Source of the DNA: Schizochytrium sp. CCTCC M209059
Lineage: Eukaryota > Sar > Bigyra > Thraustochytrida > Thraustochytriidae
Assembly: GCA_000818945.1 (NCBI GenBank)
Contig: KN805371.1
Location: 742,666 to 806,665 of the forward strand
Reading direction: 5' to 3'
DNA: 64,000 bases
Position numbers and translations under genes: made by a program
Shown: positions 47,585 through 58,255 of the stretch, piece by piece
How positions within the stretch are numbered: the first letter of the stretch is position 1
How the letters are laid out: each line of letters opens with the position of its first letter
Notes under the pieces: model-generated
Databases searched by the model: none
What the model saw: only the letters and a program-made list of their open reading frames with translations
Told to the model about the DNA's origin: nothing

Positions 47585-50500
47585 TCAAAAGTCAAAGTCG
47601 GAGTCGTCATCGTCGCTAAAGGCTCGAATACCGATGCGGGAAGGGTTACGTGGCAATGAGGACGATGCCTCGTTGGTGGCATTGTGTTGCTTTGGCACGT
47701 GCACGGGTGGTGTCGATGCACTTTGCGTGGGATCGTCGTCGTGGCTGTGGGTCCCGGCAGGGTCAGAATCACCCTTGCCGCTACCTTTCGAGTCTGTTCC
47801 GTCGCCAAGCTCGGCAACTGTATCATGATGGGCATGCTCATCATCGTGGTCGTCGTCATCAGCATAATCGTTATCGTCATCATCATCGACGAGGAAAAAG
47901 CGCGGCGGTGTCCTGCCAGTTTTGCCCTTGCGGGGTTGTTTTTCATGCCGGGAAGGAGATCCATCAGCTGGGGACGTAGTTTGGTTTGCGGAGACTGGCT
48001 TTGCGATTTTGTGATGCTTCGATTCGGTCTCGTTTTCACTTTGGTATTCGCTCTCATTATCATCGTCGATGAGTGTAAAGCGTGGAGAATTTCTGGAATA
48101 TTTCTTTGACGAAAGAGACTTTGCGTCGACCTTGCTCTTTGATATGGGTGAATTCCTCGCAGCTTTTGTTACCTGGCCACGTTCGCGATCTTGTTTTTCG
48201 TCGTTATGTCCACTTGCTTTCTCTTTTCCGACCACCTGCTGTTTCTTCCCACCATTGATATCGTGCTCACCTTCATTTTCGTCAACTTCGTCATCATCAT
48301 CATCATCGACGAGAGTAAAGCTAGGAAACTTGGATCGTTTGCCTACAGACCGTGCAGGTGACTTGATTTTGACATGGTGCTCGGCGGCGCGCCCCGTGGC
48401 CGATTCGCCATTACTCTCGTCGGTATCACTGTCGAGAGCGAAGCTGGGCGGTATTTGCGAAACGTGCGATTTCGATCGAGAACGAAAGGGACTCATGCTA
48501 CCACCACTCTTTTGCTGAACGAGATCATCATCATCGCCATCTTCATCGTCATTCTTGTCATCTTTGATGAGACAGTCGTCATGGTCGTTGTCCAGGCTTT
48601 GTGCATCGAGGGCGTCGTCCAGCCACTCGTTGGCAGCAGCATCCTCATCAGTACTGCTCTCATCATCGCTGTCGTCGCGCTTAGATCCTGGTTTCCTCAA
48701 GGATTTCGCGCGTTTGGTGTTCCTCTTTTTCTGGGCCTTCGATGTCGTTGAGGAGCGTGCGCGTTTCCTCTTTGTTTTGGGCGGCGTGGACTTGGTCGCG
48801 CTTGCTGGCTTGCAGGGTTCGTTTGTGGTAGGAATATGATACCTGACTTTGAAGGTACTGTTCTGAAGTGACGAGGCGTATACCCCCGGCTCAAGGTACG
48901 CATTTGTCTTGTAGCTAGAAGAGCGCCATTTGATCTGCAGGACTGAATGAAGAAGAAGCTGCACGCAGAGTTGTTCCCCTTCCTGCACTGACCATGACTT
49001 GCCAGCCTTGGTTTTCGGCTTGCAGTCTTTGCGCCAGGCTTGCAAAAGCTTTGTCATGGTGACATTTGCTTGCTTAGCGGGCCCGCGCAAGAGGCTTCGC
49101 AGCGTGGCGAGGAGTGAGGTGGCATGAGCAGATGCGTCAAAGAGCTCGTAAGAAGGGCTGTTACCGTGAGCAGAGGCTGCGCAAACATCGCATTTGCCTT
49201 GACAGAGTTTTTCCTTGTCAAAAGGCTCGCCAAATACGCTGGCCATGAATTGGCGGCGGCAATTCACGACGTTTTCACAGTAGCGAACGATCTCGAGAAG
49301 CTTTTGATCACCGTTCACGGTGTCTGACACGAGAGCGCTGACGCGAAGTACATCGGGGCGGCGGTAGAAAAGCACGCAGTGGGCTTTGTTTCCGTCGCGG
49401 CCTGCACGGCCGGACTCTTGGCAGTAGGCTTCCATATTTTTAGGAATGGAAAGGTGCACGACGAAGCGGACGTCAGGTTTGTCGATGCCCATGCCAAAGG
49501 CAGAGGTGGCGCAAATGAGCTGGACCTGACTTGTTCCGCGTGGGGCCTTGCGGGCCGATGCGGCGGCGGCACTATAGGTGCTCCACTTTTGGTGAATGAG
49601 TTCTTTGGTGGCTGCGTCGAGGTCAGCGTGGTACGGTGCCGCGCCGATGCCCTCGCGCACAAGGGCCTGGGCAGTTTCTTCAGTGTCCTTGCGAGAGAAG
49701 CAATAGACGATTCCGCACTGGCGTGGGAAGCGGGTTTTGATCATGTCGGCGAGTTCGCGGAACTGGTCGTTTGCGGCAGAGGACTTGGCGACGACTTCGT
49801 AGACCAGGTTTGGGCGATTGAAGGTGGAGCGAAAGCGGACCCAACTGTGTCGCGCGGATGCGGCGCTGCCGAGAAGGGTCTCGCAGACTGATTTTTCGAC
49901 GCGAGCCGTGGCGGTGGCCGTGACGGCGAGAATGGGCGTTTGAGGAAAGCGTTGTTTGAGGATATGAAGCTTGCGGTAGTCGGGGCGAAAGTCGTGACCC
50001 ATTGTGGAGCAGCAGTGGGCCTCGTCGACGACGAAGCGACCGAGAGCGTCGCGTTCGTAGAGATTTTCAAGAGCGCTCATGAGCTGTTTGCTTTTTGTGA
50101 TTTTTTCGGGAGTGACGTAGAGGAGGCGAAGTTGAAGGGCTCGGATGGCGTGGAGGGTGTCTCGTGCGTCTTCGCGGGAAGTTTCGCCGCAGAGCATGGT
50201 GGCTGCAATATTTTTCTTGAGGAGAGACATGACCTGGTCGCGGCTGAGACTGAGAAGCGGGGAGATGACGACGGTGAGTTTGCGCGGTTCAAAGACGGCA
50301 GGGAGCTGGTAGATGAGGCTCTTGCCCGCGCCGGTTGGCATGACGACGAAGGTGTCGACGCCGGAGAGAGTGGCGTTGATGGCGCATAGTTGTAGCGAGC
50401 GAAAATTGTGGAAGCCAAATGTTTCGCGAAGGATGCGGCGGATGCCGGGTGAGTGGTTAAAGTCTTCGGATTCCCAGCGTTTGGAGCGTGCGGCGCCGTG

Positions 50501-50911
50501 GGCCTGGCGTTGCATGTCACGTAGTTCCTCTTCGCAAGCGGAGCGTTTGGCCTCGAGGTTGCGTAGTCTGGTATCGAGGAGTTCGCGCTCGCGTTGTAGC
50601 GAGGTGATTTCGTGGGTGAGTTTGTTGACTTCATCCTGTTTGAGGTTGCGTTGTTTGGCGAGGGCTTGAATGGCGCTGTTTGTTTGTGCTGATGCTGATG
50701 CTGATGCTGATGCTGATGACGATGACGAGGACGAGGTCGAGGTCGACGCCGTTTTGTCGCGGGAGAGTGTGAGGGGGGTTCCGTTCCTTGCGGGCCGTGC
50801 AGCCGATTGGTGTTGCTGGTGCTGGTGGTTTTGTCGGTCCTCGACGTCTTCCTCGACGTCTTCCTCGCGCTCGCCGTCGGAGCAGAGATCGATGGCTCCG
50901 GGAGGGCTCAT
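47585..50911 (-). CDS. RecQ-family DNA helicase with long acidic C-terminus
   Basis: The protein has 1108 residues from MSPPGAIDLCSDGE. A poly-Ser/Ala stretch and a coiled-coil-like segment precede the helicase. FRSLQLCAINATLSG is motif 0. MPTGAGKSLIYQ (about 191-202) is Walker A, VVDEAHCCSTMGHDFRPDY (from about 293) is the DEAH box, and AVTATATA motif III. SAFGMGIDKPDVRFVVH and QESGRAGRDG are motifs V and VI. A zinc-binding part (NCRRQF ... CQGKCDVC) and winged-helix-like segment follow. The last 350 residues are acidic and carry at least three PRFTLIDDD-like motifs. No HRDC domain is obvious. RecQ helicases unwind forks and recombination intermediates 3' to 5'. The organisation is nearer RECQ1/BLM core than RECQ4, but the exact orthologue is open. 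Confidence 0.93.
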   Translation of the reverse strand: MSPPGAIDLCSDGEREEDVEEDVEDRQNHQHQQHQSAARPARNGTPLTLSRDKTASTSTSSSSSSSASASASASAQTNSAIQALAKQRNLKQDEVNKLTHEITSLQRERELLDTRLRNLEAKRSACEEELRDMQRQAHGAARSKRWESEDFNHSPGIRRILRETFGFHNFRSLQLCAINATLSGVDTFVVMPTGAGKSLIYQLPAVFEPRKLTVVISPLLSLSRDQVMSLLKKNIAATMLCGETSREDARDTLHAIRALQLRLLYVTPEKITKSKQLMSALENLYERDALGRFVVDEAHCCSTMGHDFRPDYRKLHILKQRFPQTPILAVTATATARVEKSVCETLLGSAASARHSWVRFRSTFNRPNLVYEVVAKSSAANDQFRELADMIKTRFPRQCGIVYCFSRKDTEETAQALVREGIGAAPYHADLDAATKELIHQKWSTYSAAAASARKAPRGTSQVQLICATSAFGMGIDKPDVRFVVHLSIPKNMEAYCQESGRAGRDGNKAHCVLFYRRPDVLRVSALVSDTVNGDQKLLEIVRYCENVVNCRRQFMASVFGEPFDKEKLCQGKCDVCAASAHGNSPSYELFDASAHATSLLATLRSLLRGPAKQANVTMTKLLQAWRKDCKPKTKAGKSWSVQEGEQLCVQLLLHSVLQIKWRSSSYKTNAYLEPGVYASSLQNSTFKVRYHIPTTNEPCKPASATKSTPPKTKRKRARSSTTSKAQKKRNTKRAKSLRKPGSKRDDSDDESSTDEDAAANEWLDDALDAQSLDNDHDDCLIKDDKNDDEDGDDDDLVQQKSGGSMSPFRSRSKSHVSQIPPSFALDSDTDESNGESATGRAAEHHVKIKSPARSVGKRSKFPSFTLVDDDDDDEVDENEGEHDINGGKKQQVVGKEKASGHNDEKQDRERGQVTKAARNSPISKSKVDAKSLSSKKYSRNSPRFTLIDDDNESEYQSENETESKHHKIAKPVSANQTTSPADGSPSRHEKQPRKGKTGRTPPRFFLVDDDDDNDYADDDDHDDEHAHHDTVAELGDGTDSKGSGKGDSDPAGTHSHDDDPTQSASTPPVHVPKQHNATNEASSSLPRNPSRIGIRAFSDDDDSDFDF

Positions 50912-51435
50912 GGTGACGCCGCGCGCCGCTGTGACTCTGGCTCCGGCTCCGGCTCCAATGCCAACCCCGGTTCCGGGCCGGACTGGCCTTGGTCGCTTGG
51001 TCGCTCGCTCGCTCGCTCGGTCTGATTATTGTCTAGCGCGATTTGGTGCTTGGCTTGGCTTGGCAGTCGCTGTCGCTTGCTTTGAAAGCGTGGTTCGATG
51101 CCTATGCGATATCGTAGCGCGGAACGAGTACGGTATTGGATGAAGGACGCCAAGCGCAAAATCGCAAAATCTAGCCGTCCGTCCCGAGTCTGCTTGCTTG
51201 CAGAGGCGGCTGCGTACGCTGACGTGTGCCGGGACGCGAGAGGCGCGAGGGACGGGCAGGCAGGCAGCGTTGCGTCGCGTTGCGTCGCGTTGCGTCTGCC
51301 TTTCTTTGCCGGTCCTGGGTGTCGCAACCCAGGTGCAGCTGCTGCAGCGTGCAGCGTGCAGCGTAGGCCGGGGGATCAGCCCAGCCCAGCCCAGCCCAAG
51401 CCAAGCCAAAGGGACAGAGAGTGGGAACGTCCGTC
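50912..51435. promoter_or_regulatory. Divergent promoter region between RecQ and small membrane protein
   Basis: This 524 bp between divergent starts holds a CTCG run (51000-51020), GCGTT repeats (51267-51295) and CCCAG repeats (51378-51400). No other gene is seen. Confidence 0.5.
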
Positions 51436-51816
51436 ATGAGCGTCCCCAGCGCACCACGCGCGATGGCACAGACGTGCGGGCTCGTGCTGCTCGTGCTCGT
51501 GCCCGTGAGCGCTGTGTTCGCGCTGCTGTCGAGGGTTCGCTTCTTTACGAACTCGTCGGGTAACCTGGACGCGGAGTGGGAGGACGTTGGTCTCGGCGCC
51601 AAAAGATACGAGTTGTACCCAAGTCAGACGCCGACGAGGATTGCTCGGGCGCGGACGTTGACGCCCAAGCAGCTCTTCGTGCGAGGCATTCGGGACCCGA
51701 TGCTCGACTTGGAGCCCTGGGAAGCTCTGGTCCTCGCGGCGCTCTTTGTGGCTTGCTTTCTTTTGTACTTGCGATGTTGCTGCACGTCACGGCGTCCCAA
51801 GCTCAAGGCGACATGA
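51436..51816 (+). CDS. Small protein with two predicted membrane helices
   Basis: The protein has 126 residues from ATG at 51436. Helix 1 is about residues 12-32 (TCGLVLLVLVPVSAVFALL) and helix 2 about 95-112 (ALVLAALFVACFLLYL), followed by RCCC, a possible palmitoylation site, and a basic tail. The loop between is soluble-looking with GAKRYELYPSQTPTR. The hydrophobic segments are too well placed for chance, but I recognise no family. A start at 51463 (MAQTCG) is also possible. It is divergent from RecQ. Confidence 0.5.
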   Translation: MSVPSAPRAMAQTCGLVLLVLVPVSAVFALLSRVRFFTNSSGNLDAEWEDVGLGAKRYELYPSQTPTRIARARTLTPKQLFVRGIRDPMLDLEPWEALVLAALFVACFLLYLRCCCTSRRPKLKAT

Positions 51817-52083
51817 TCATTGTACGAGCCTCCAAGTCGAGTAAGCTAGGCCTAGGTCTAGGCCTAGACCTTGATCAGTGGCATTCATCACCACCATCAT
51901 TATCGTTATTATTATTGGCCTAGGGCTAGTATACTGGGTCTCCTTCTGCAAAGAAATCAATCAGTGAAAGAAAGAAAGATTGAATGAATGAATGAACGAA
52001 TGAATGAAACAGAAACAATCAATTTTTCTTTCAAGGGTTTTTTCTTTTCTTTTACTTCATTTTAGTAGGAGGCCTACGTTTTG

Positions 52084-52441
52084 TTTTATTTTATTTTATT
52101 TTATTTTATTTTATTTTATTTTATTTTATTTTATTTTATTTTATTTTATTTTATTTTATTTTATTTTATTTTATTTTATTTTATTTTATTTTATTTTATT
52201 TTATTTTATTTTATTTTATTTTATTTTATTTTATTTTATTTTATTTTATTTTATTTTATTTTATTTTATTTTATTTTATTTTATTTTATTTTATTTTATT
52301 TTATTTTATTTTATTTTATTTTATTTTATTTTATTTTATTTTATTTTATTTTATTTTATTTTATTTTATTTTATTTTATTTTATTTTATTTTATTTTATT
52401 TTATTTTATTTTATTTTATTTTATTTTATTTTATTTTATTT
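52084..52441. repeat. TTTTA satellite, about 71 perfect copies
   Basis: A perfect pentanucleotide tract of about 358 bp with no interruption visible. It reads ILFYF in every plus frame, so ORFs through it are artefacts. Confidence 0.98.
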
Positions 52442-52765
52442 GCACAAGCGCAGAAAAAGCTCAGGGGGCTGGCTTCCTGGGACTAACGCAGTCCATCTCA
52501 ACATCCAGATTAGATCCGCGAGCGACGCATCGCTGCTGCAGCTGTAGATTCTGTTGGAGCTGCCTCCATCCAGCCAGTGGTGTGGCTCTTGCGCCGCGCC
52601 AGCACGCCAGCCAGGAATCATGGCCGGTGGCTGGGACGGTCCCTTCGCTCAGCTCGCGGGTCTCTCTACTGCTCTCCCTGTTCTCCCTTTTTCCCTCCCT
52701 CAGGCTCCCTCGGCCTTTTCAGCTGATCCCTCGTTCATTCCTTCCTTCCTTCCTTCCTTCTTCTA

Positions 52766-52815
52766 TTCATTCATTCATTCATTCATTCATTCATTCATTC
52801 ATTCATTCATTCATG
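52766..52815. repeat. (ATTC)n microsatellite
   Basis: About 12 units, following a short CTTC run. Confidence 0.93.
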
Positions 52816-53624
52816 CATTCACTCATCCATCTCTGCCATGACAAAACAACTTCTCGGCGTGGCCAGTGCGCTGCGCTGCGCCGGGAGGGAGCCGCCTGCC
52901 TCTGCCCCTGGCCGCGGGAGGACTCGCTGGTCGCCTCGGTTCGCCACCTGGTCGCTTCGACGACCGTCCTTTCTCGCATGCTCAGTCTGACTTGAGAGCC
53001 TTCCATGGTCAAGCCGCCGCGATCTTCGCGGATGCGGCTCTCCACCCAACTCGGATCGCTCTGCGGGACACGCTCTCTCAAGCAGAGCAGAGGCGGATCG
53101 GCGGCCAGCAACGCATTGGGCAAGCAAGGTTGCGGCAAGCGACGTCACGAGGCAGGCTCTGCTGGCAGGCTGCCGAGCACCGCCCGATCACCTGGATGCG
53201 CACTTCTCTCCTCTCCTCCCCTCTCCTCCCCTCTCCTCGGCTCGCCTCTCTCGCTCGCTCGCTCGCACGCATGCATGCGCACGACCTGGCTCTCGCTCGC
53301 CTCGCCTCGCTCTCTCCGTGCAGCGTGTCGTCTCCGTCAGGTACGCCTGCCGTCCCGGGACGCGCGTCCCTCGAGCCGTGACATGGTGACACGCCGCCCG
53401 CCGCCCTGGCCGCTCGCTGCCTGCCGGCCGGCCGCGTCCCCTGCGCCGCCTTCCTTCCTTCCTTCCTTCCTTCCTTCCTCCCTTCCTTCCTTCCCCCGCC
53501 CTCCCTCTCGCCCGTGCTCGGCTCGCTCGGCCTGCCTGCCGTGGCCGCTGCCGGCTCGCCCTCGCCGAGAATCTGTCCCCTGGCACGGCACGGCACGACA
53601 CGACATGACATCACGATGACATGA

Positions 53625-53679
53625 CAAGACATGACAAGACACGACATGACATGACATGACATGACATGACATGACATGC
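53625..53679. repeat. ATGAC pentanucleotide repeat
   Basis: About ten GACAT units, diverging upstream into GACAC and GACAA. Confidence 0.9.
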
Positions 53680-55066
53680 CACGCCTGCCACCATAATGAC
53701 GCCGGCCAGCGAGCGTGCCCACGCGCCCCTGCCTGCGCCCCTGCCTGCCTGCGTCCCTGCGTCCCTGCCTGCCTGCCTGCCTGCCTGCCCTGGCTCTGCT
53801 CGCCCGCGTCGAGTTCTCCGCGCGCAGAGCGTGTCCCGGCGCGAGCGGCGGCGGCGCGTGCCTGCGCGTCCCTGCCTGCCCTTCTGCCCTTCTGCCCTTC
53901 TGCCCTTCTGCCTCAGGCTGCCTGCCTGAGCGCGGCCTCTTCCCCGCTGCTGCAGCCCGCGAGCTGCCCCTGCACGCACGCGCACGGCGGCGGGGCGAGG
54001 AGGGCGCGGGCGGACGGGCGCGGTGTGCGTGCGGCCATCCACGGCGGGCGCGGTGCGGAGAGAGGGAGGGAGGCAGCGGGGGCTGTGCGGGATGGAGCCT
54101 GCGCTGATTGACGGATGGCGGCGCGTCAGACGAGCGCGGCCTCGTCGATGCCCGCGCTGTCTGCGGGGAACCAAAGAACGAAAGAAGAAGGAAAGAAAGA
54201 GGGAGCCTCGGAGCGGAGAGGCGAGGAGCGGAAGCGCGGAGCGGCGGGACCGCGCTGACGGCCGGAGATGGGATGGGACGGGCAGCCCGAGCCAGGTGTG
54301 GCGGTACAGGCAGGCAGGCAGGGCGGCGGACGAGGTCGGGGTCTTGCTTGCGCGCTTGCGGGCTGGGCCTCGCGCGGGTGGGCGGCGCCGCCGGCCCCTG
54401 CCGCCGTGGAGTGGAGAGAGGATAGGAGGGAGGATGCGGAGAGAGGGGACGTAGAGAGAGCACAGTGGCCGCAGGCGGAGTGGGACGCGCGGCGGGCAGG
54501 CATTCCGGCGATCTTCTTTTTATTCAAGAAAAAACTAACTTGTTAATTTGATTTCCACCTTTTCGCTTCTTCTTCTTCTTCTTCTTGTTGATCAGCTCAA
54601 GTCGACAGTGGCGAGCGTGGCGAATCCAAGCAAAGCCAAACAAGCGAAGCCACGTCCAAGGCAGAAGAAACAGTAAACATGAAGCCATGGCAGCCACGGA
54701 AGGCAATCAGGCAGCCAGCCAGTCAGGCAGCCAGCCAGCCAGCCACCTCCGCATAGAGTGTTCTTTTTTTTCTGTTGTTTCACTTCAAGTTTGCTACGAA
54801 GGCCCTAATGCGGGCACGGCGGTGCACGCGCCGCGTCGCCGCGCTCGATCTTCTGGGACGCGCCGCCTCGCCGTCGTGCTAGCTTTCGCCAGCCAAACGA
54901 GCGCTCTGGCTCGCATGGCCGAAGCCAGACACAGCGGGAGAGACCAGGCAAGATGGTGTGTGTGTGAGAGAGAGAGAGGAAGCGAGGCGCCGCTCGCGAG
55001 CAGTGGCAGCTGCGGCAAGAGTCTGCGACAGCCTGGGACGCTACTGGTAGCAAGGGACTAGAAAAA

Positions 55067-55097
<31 letters not shown>

Positions 55098-57171
55098 GAA
55101 GAAAGGGAGAGAAAAGAAGCGGTCGAGGGCGAAAGTCCTCGGAAAACAAATCTTGGCCGCCGCGCCGCAGCCGCACCGCGCCGCAGCCGCACCGTGCCGC
55201 GCCGGGTCGCGCCGCCTCGCCTCGCTGATTCCTCTGCTCTGCTCTGCTCTGCTCTGCTCTGTCTGACTGGACTGACTTGGGCCCAACTGCGAAGCCGCAG
55301 CTGCTGGTTGCTGTTGCTTGCCTGCTTGCTTACAGTTAATTGATTGATGGATTGATTGGTGCGACGATTTGCAGAATGAAAAAGGATTCAACGATGAATT
55401 CAATGAAAGAATGAGTGATAACGCTGCCGGCAGCAGTGGTGGGTGGCTTTTCGTTTGGAAAGCTTGACTCGACTCGACTCGATTTGGGTCGGCTCGCGAG
55501 GCGCCACATGTGAAGAGTGGTGGCTGACACCGGCAATCGAATGATTTCACTGTCCATGCATAGATCACCTCGTCGATTACCAACCAACCATACAGAACGA
55601 ACGATGTGTCCCGAGTCGGACCGCGGCGCCGCTTGCGATCGACTCTCGACGCGAGGCTCTCTCTCTCTCACACACTCTCTCTCAAGCCGCGCGATCCTCG
55701 CCTGTCTCGTCCCGTCTTGTCTCGTCCCGCCCAAAAAAGCGTCCCTTTGCCACACCGCGCACGGTTCTCCTCTCCTCCACTGCACGTCGCCGACCGGCCA
55801 ACCAAGTGAAAGACGAAGGAGGGAGGAGACAGGCACTTTAACAGTAGTACAGTACTACGTAGCAGGCCTCTTCTGTAGTATACAGAGATCCTACTCGTGA
55901 ATAAATAGTGGTCGCTGCCTGCGTTTATGGTGGAGTGTGGCCCCAGTGACCGCCTCGTGGTCCGCGCGCCACTACTAGAAAAGAAACAAGCAAAGAAACA
56001 AGCAAAGAAGCAAGAAAAAAAAAAGAAAGAAAGAAAGAAAAGAAGAAAGAAAAAAGAAAAAAGAAAAAAAAGAAAAAAGAAAAAAGAAAGGAAAAAAGAT
56101 CGCGCCTGCGCAGGCGTCATCGGTGTCGCGCCGCGCCCGAGCTGCCCTGCTCCAGCCCCGACCGCGGCGGCGGCGCACGCAGAACCACCATCCTCGCAGC
56201 AGCCAGCTGGACGGGCACGCGGGCAGGCATGCGGGCAGGCAGGCAGGCAGGAAGGCCGCCGGCGCGTCCCAGCAGCAGCAGCAGCGGCAGCGAGGGCGCG
56301 GGCAGCGAGGGAGCGAGGGCCCGGGACGCGGCGGCGGGCCAACGGGGCCCAAATCGAGGCTCGCGAAGGAAGCGTCACTTCGCAGGCCCGGCACAACAAC
56401 TCGCGCGACCTGCACGCCGGGTGCCCGCCCGCGCGGGAGGCGACGCGGCGCCAAGCAGGCGGGAGAGGGCGCGCAGGCAGCCCGGGGGGGGCACGGGCGG
56501 ACTGCGGCGCCCGCAGAAGCGTACCCGTGGCCCTGGTCTGCCCTGCTCTGGACAGCCCAGCCCAGGGGCCGGCGTTTCCTTCATCTCTATCGTCTATTCA
56601 TGCACACTGGCCATGGTGACTGGCAGACAGACACACACACAGACAGACAGACAGACAGACACACAGACACACACGGGCAGACTGACGCGGATAGCCAGAC
56701 GTCTAGCTAGACAGTCAGACAGGGAGGGAGGGAGGCGCCGAGCAGGAACGCGGAGACGCCCGGCAGCTGCCCTGGCGCCGCGACTGCCGGCCGCTGGAGC
56801 TGCCGCTGCTTGGCATGAAGCCGCCCGACCCAGCCGGCGGTCTGGTTCGTTCGCCTGGAGTTGCCTGCCGGCTTGCCCGCTTGCCTGCGGCTGCAGGTCA
56901 GCGAGCGAGCGAGCGAGCGGCGGTGTGCGTGGCCTTGGCGGATGTGCGCAAATGCGTGGGCAAAGAGAGGGCCAGGTTGTTGTGTTGGTTGGGTGCGCGC
57001 GGCAGGGCGAGCAAGCGTAGCGTAGCGAAGCGACACGACACGAGCGGCCGCGGTATAGAACTTTCGCTTTCTTCTTCTAGAGTAGCCTAGTTTCGCTGCC
57101 GCCTTCCTTCGTACGTACGATGGATGTAGGCTGCCCGTGCGGCGGCGATGACGACGGCGATGATGATGCAT

Positions 57172-57206
<35 letters not shown>

Positions 57207-57418
57207 CAGGATGCGGCGGCGATGTAAGTAGGTGAAGCCTGCGAGCGACCCAAGAGCGAAGAAAAGGATCGGGCCATCCAGGCTCCAGCCCTCAGGTTCC
57301 TCATCCCCCCCTTCCTTCCGGGAGAGAGAGGCCTTCCACCCCTCGCGGCGGGCTGCCTGCCTGCCTGCGCTGGCTGCCTGCCGCAGGCCGTCTCCTCTGG
57401 CCCCTCTGCCTGGCCCTC

Positions 57419-57419
<1 letters not shown>

Positions 57420-57461
<42 letters not shown>

Positions 57462-57462
57462 G
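57420..57462. repeat. (TGTC)n microsatellite
   Basis: About 11 perfect units in non-coding DNA. Confidence 0.93.
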
Positions 57463-58255
57463 GCTGCCTGGACTTGGAGGGGAGAGGAGACGGAGACGGA
57501 GAGGCAGTGGGCCTCCCTCTCCTCCTTTCCTTCTTTCTTTCCTTCTTTCTTTTCTCTCTGCCACCACTGTTCTTTCCTCGAGTCGATGTCGCAGCCGCGC
57601 GCGTAGAATCCTCTGTCGGGGAGCGGGGGGGGAGAGAGCGAGGGAGCGGCGGTGGTAGACCGCGATGGGATCGCGAGGTTAAAATGATTAGTCAGATGGG
57701 ATGGGATGGGATAGGATGGGACGAAATGAGGCGGCGCGGATGACATGACTCATGATACGAGGAAGGAGACGAAGTAAAAAACAAAAAAGGAAGAATGGAA
57801 GGAGGGATCGAAATTGGAAAAAAAAAAAAAGGAAACAAAAGAAAAGAAAAGAAAAAAGGAAAAAAAGAAAGAAAGAAAGAAAGAAAGGCAAAACCCCATC
57901 CGGCGTCACCGCCGTCGTCACCGCGCACCGTCGCCGTGGCCCCCGCGAGCGAGCCCTGCCTGGCCTTGCCAAGCCGTCCCGCCCGAGCGGACCGAGCGGA
58001 CGTCAGACAGACAGACAGACAGACAGACAGCAGACTGCAGACTGCAGACAGCGGACGCCGACGAGGCCCCGCGCGCGGTGCAGAGCGAGCGAGCGAGAAA
58101 GAAAGAGGCATCGCGCTTTGCGCATCGCGCATCGAGCCAAGCCGCGCGTCCCACGCGTAAAAGGCGCCCCAGCCAGCCACCCAGCCACCCAGCCAGCCGG
58201 TCGAGCGAGCGAGCGGGCACACGCGAGACGAGGAACGATCCTTGGGACCGAGACT

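Larger units (their letters stand above)
51817..58255. other. 6.4 kb repeat-dominated region without a convincing gene
   Basis: After the small membrane protein come the TTTTA satellite (52084-52441), CTTC and ATTC runs (52739-52815), a CTTC run (53450-53480), ATGAC pentamers (about 53625-53679), CTGCC runs, AAAG runs (55060-55100), ACAG runs (56636-56660), ACGC (57174-57207), TGTC (57420-57462) and GA-rich tracts (55980-56100, 57780-57890). Frames through here are long because the composition avoids stops, they overlap on both strands, and they carry no domain. The final 300 bp is the probable leader of the next gene. Confidence 0.5.

Noticed and set aside
52004..52995. ILFYF-repeat frames
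   Set aside because: Pure translation of the TTTTA satellite.
53078..54463. 461-residue minus-strand frame
   Set aside because: Composed of Arg/Ala/Pro and of ATGAC- and CTTC-repeat translations; no domain.
57752..58255. N-terminal extension of the duplicated-module protein
   Set aside because: Lys-rich translation of A/G tracts and ACAG repeats; ATG at 58256 begins a normal sequence.
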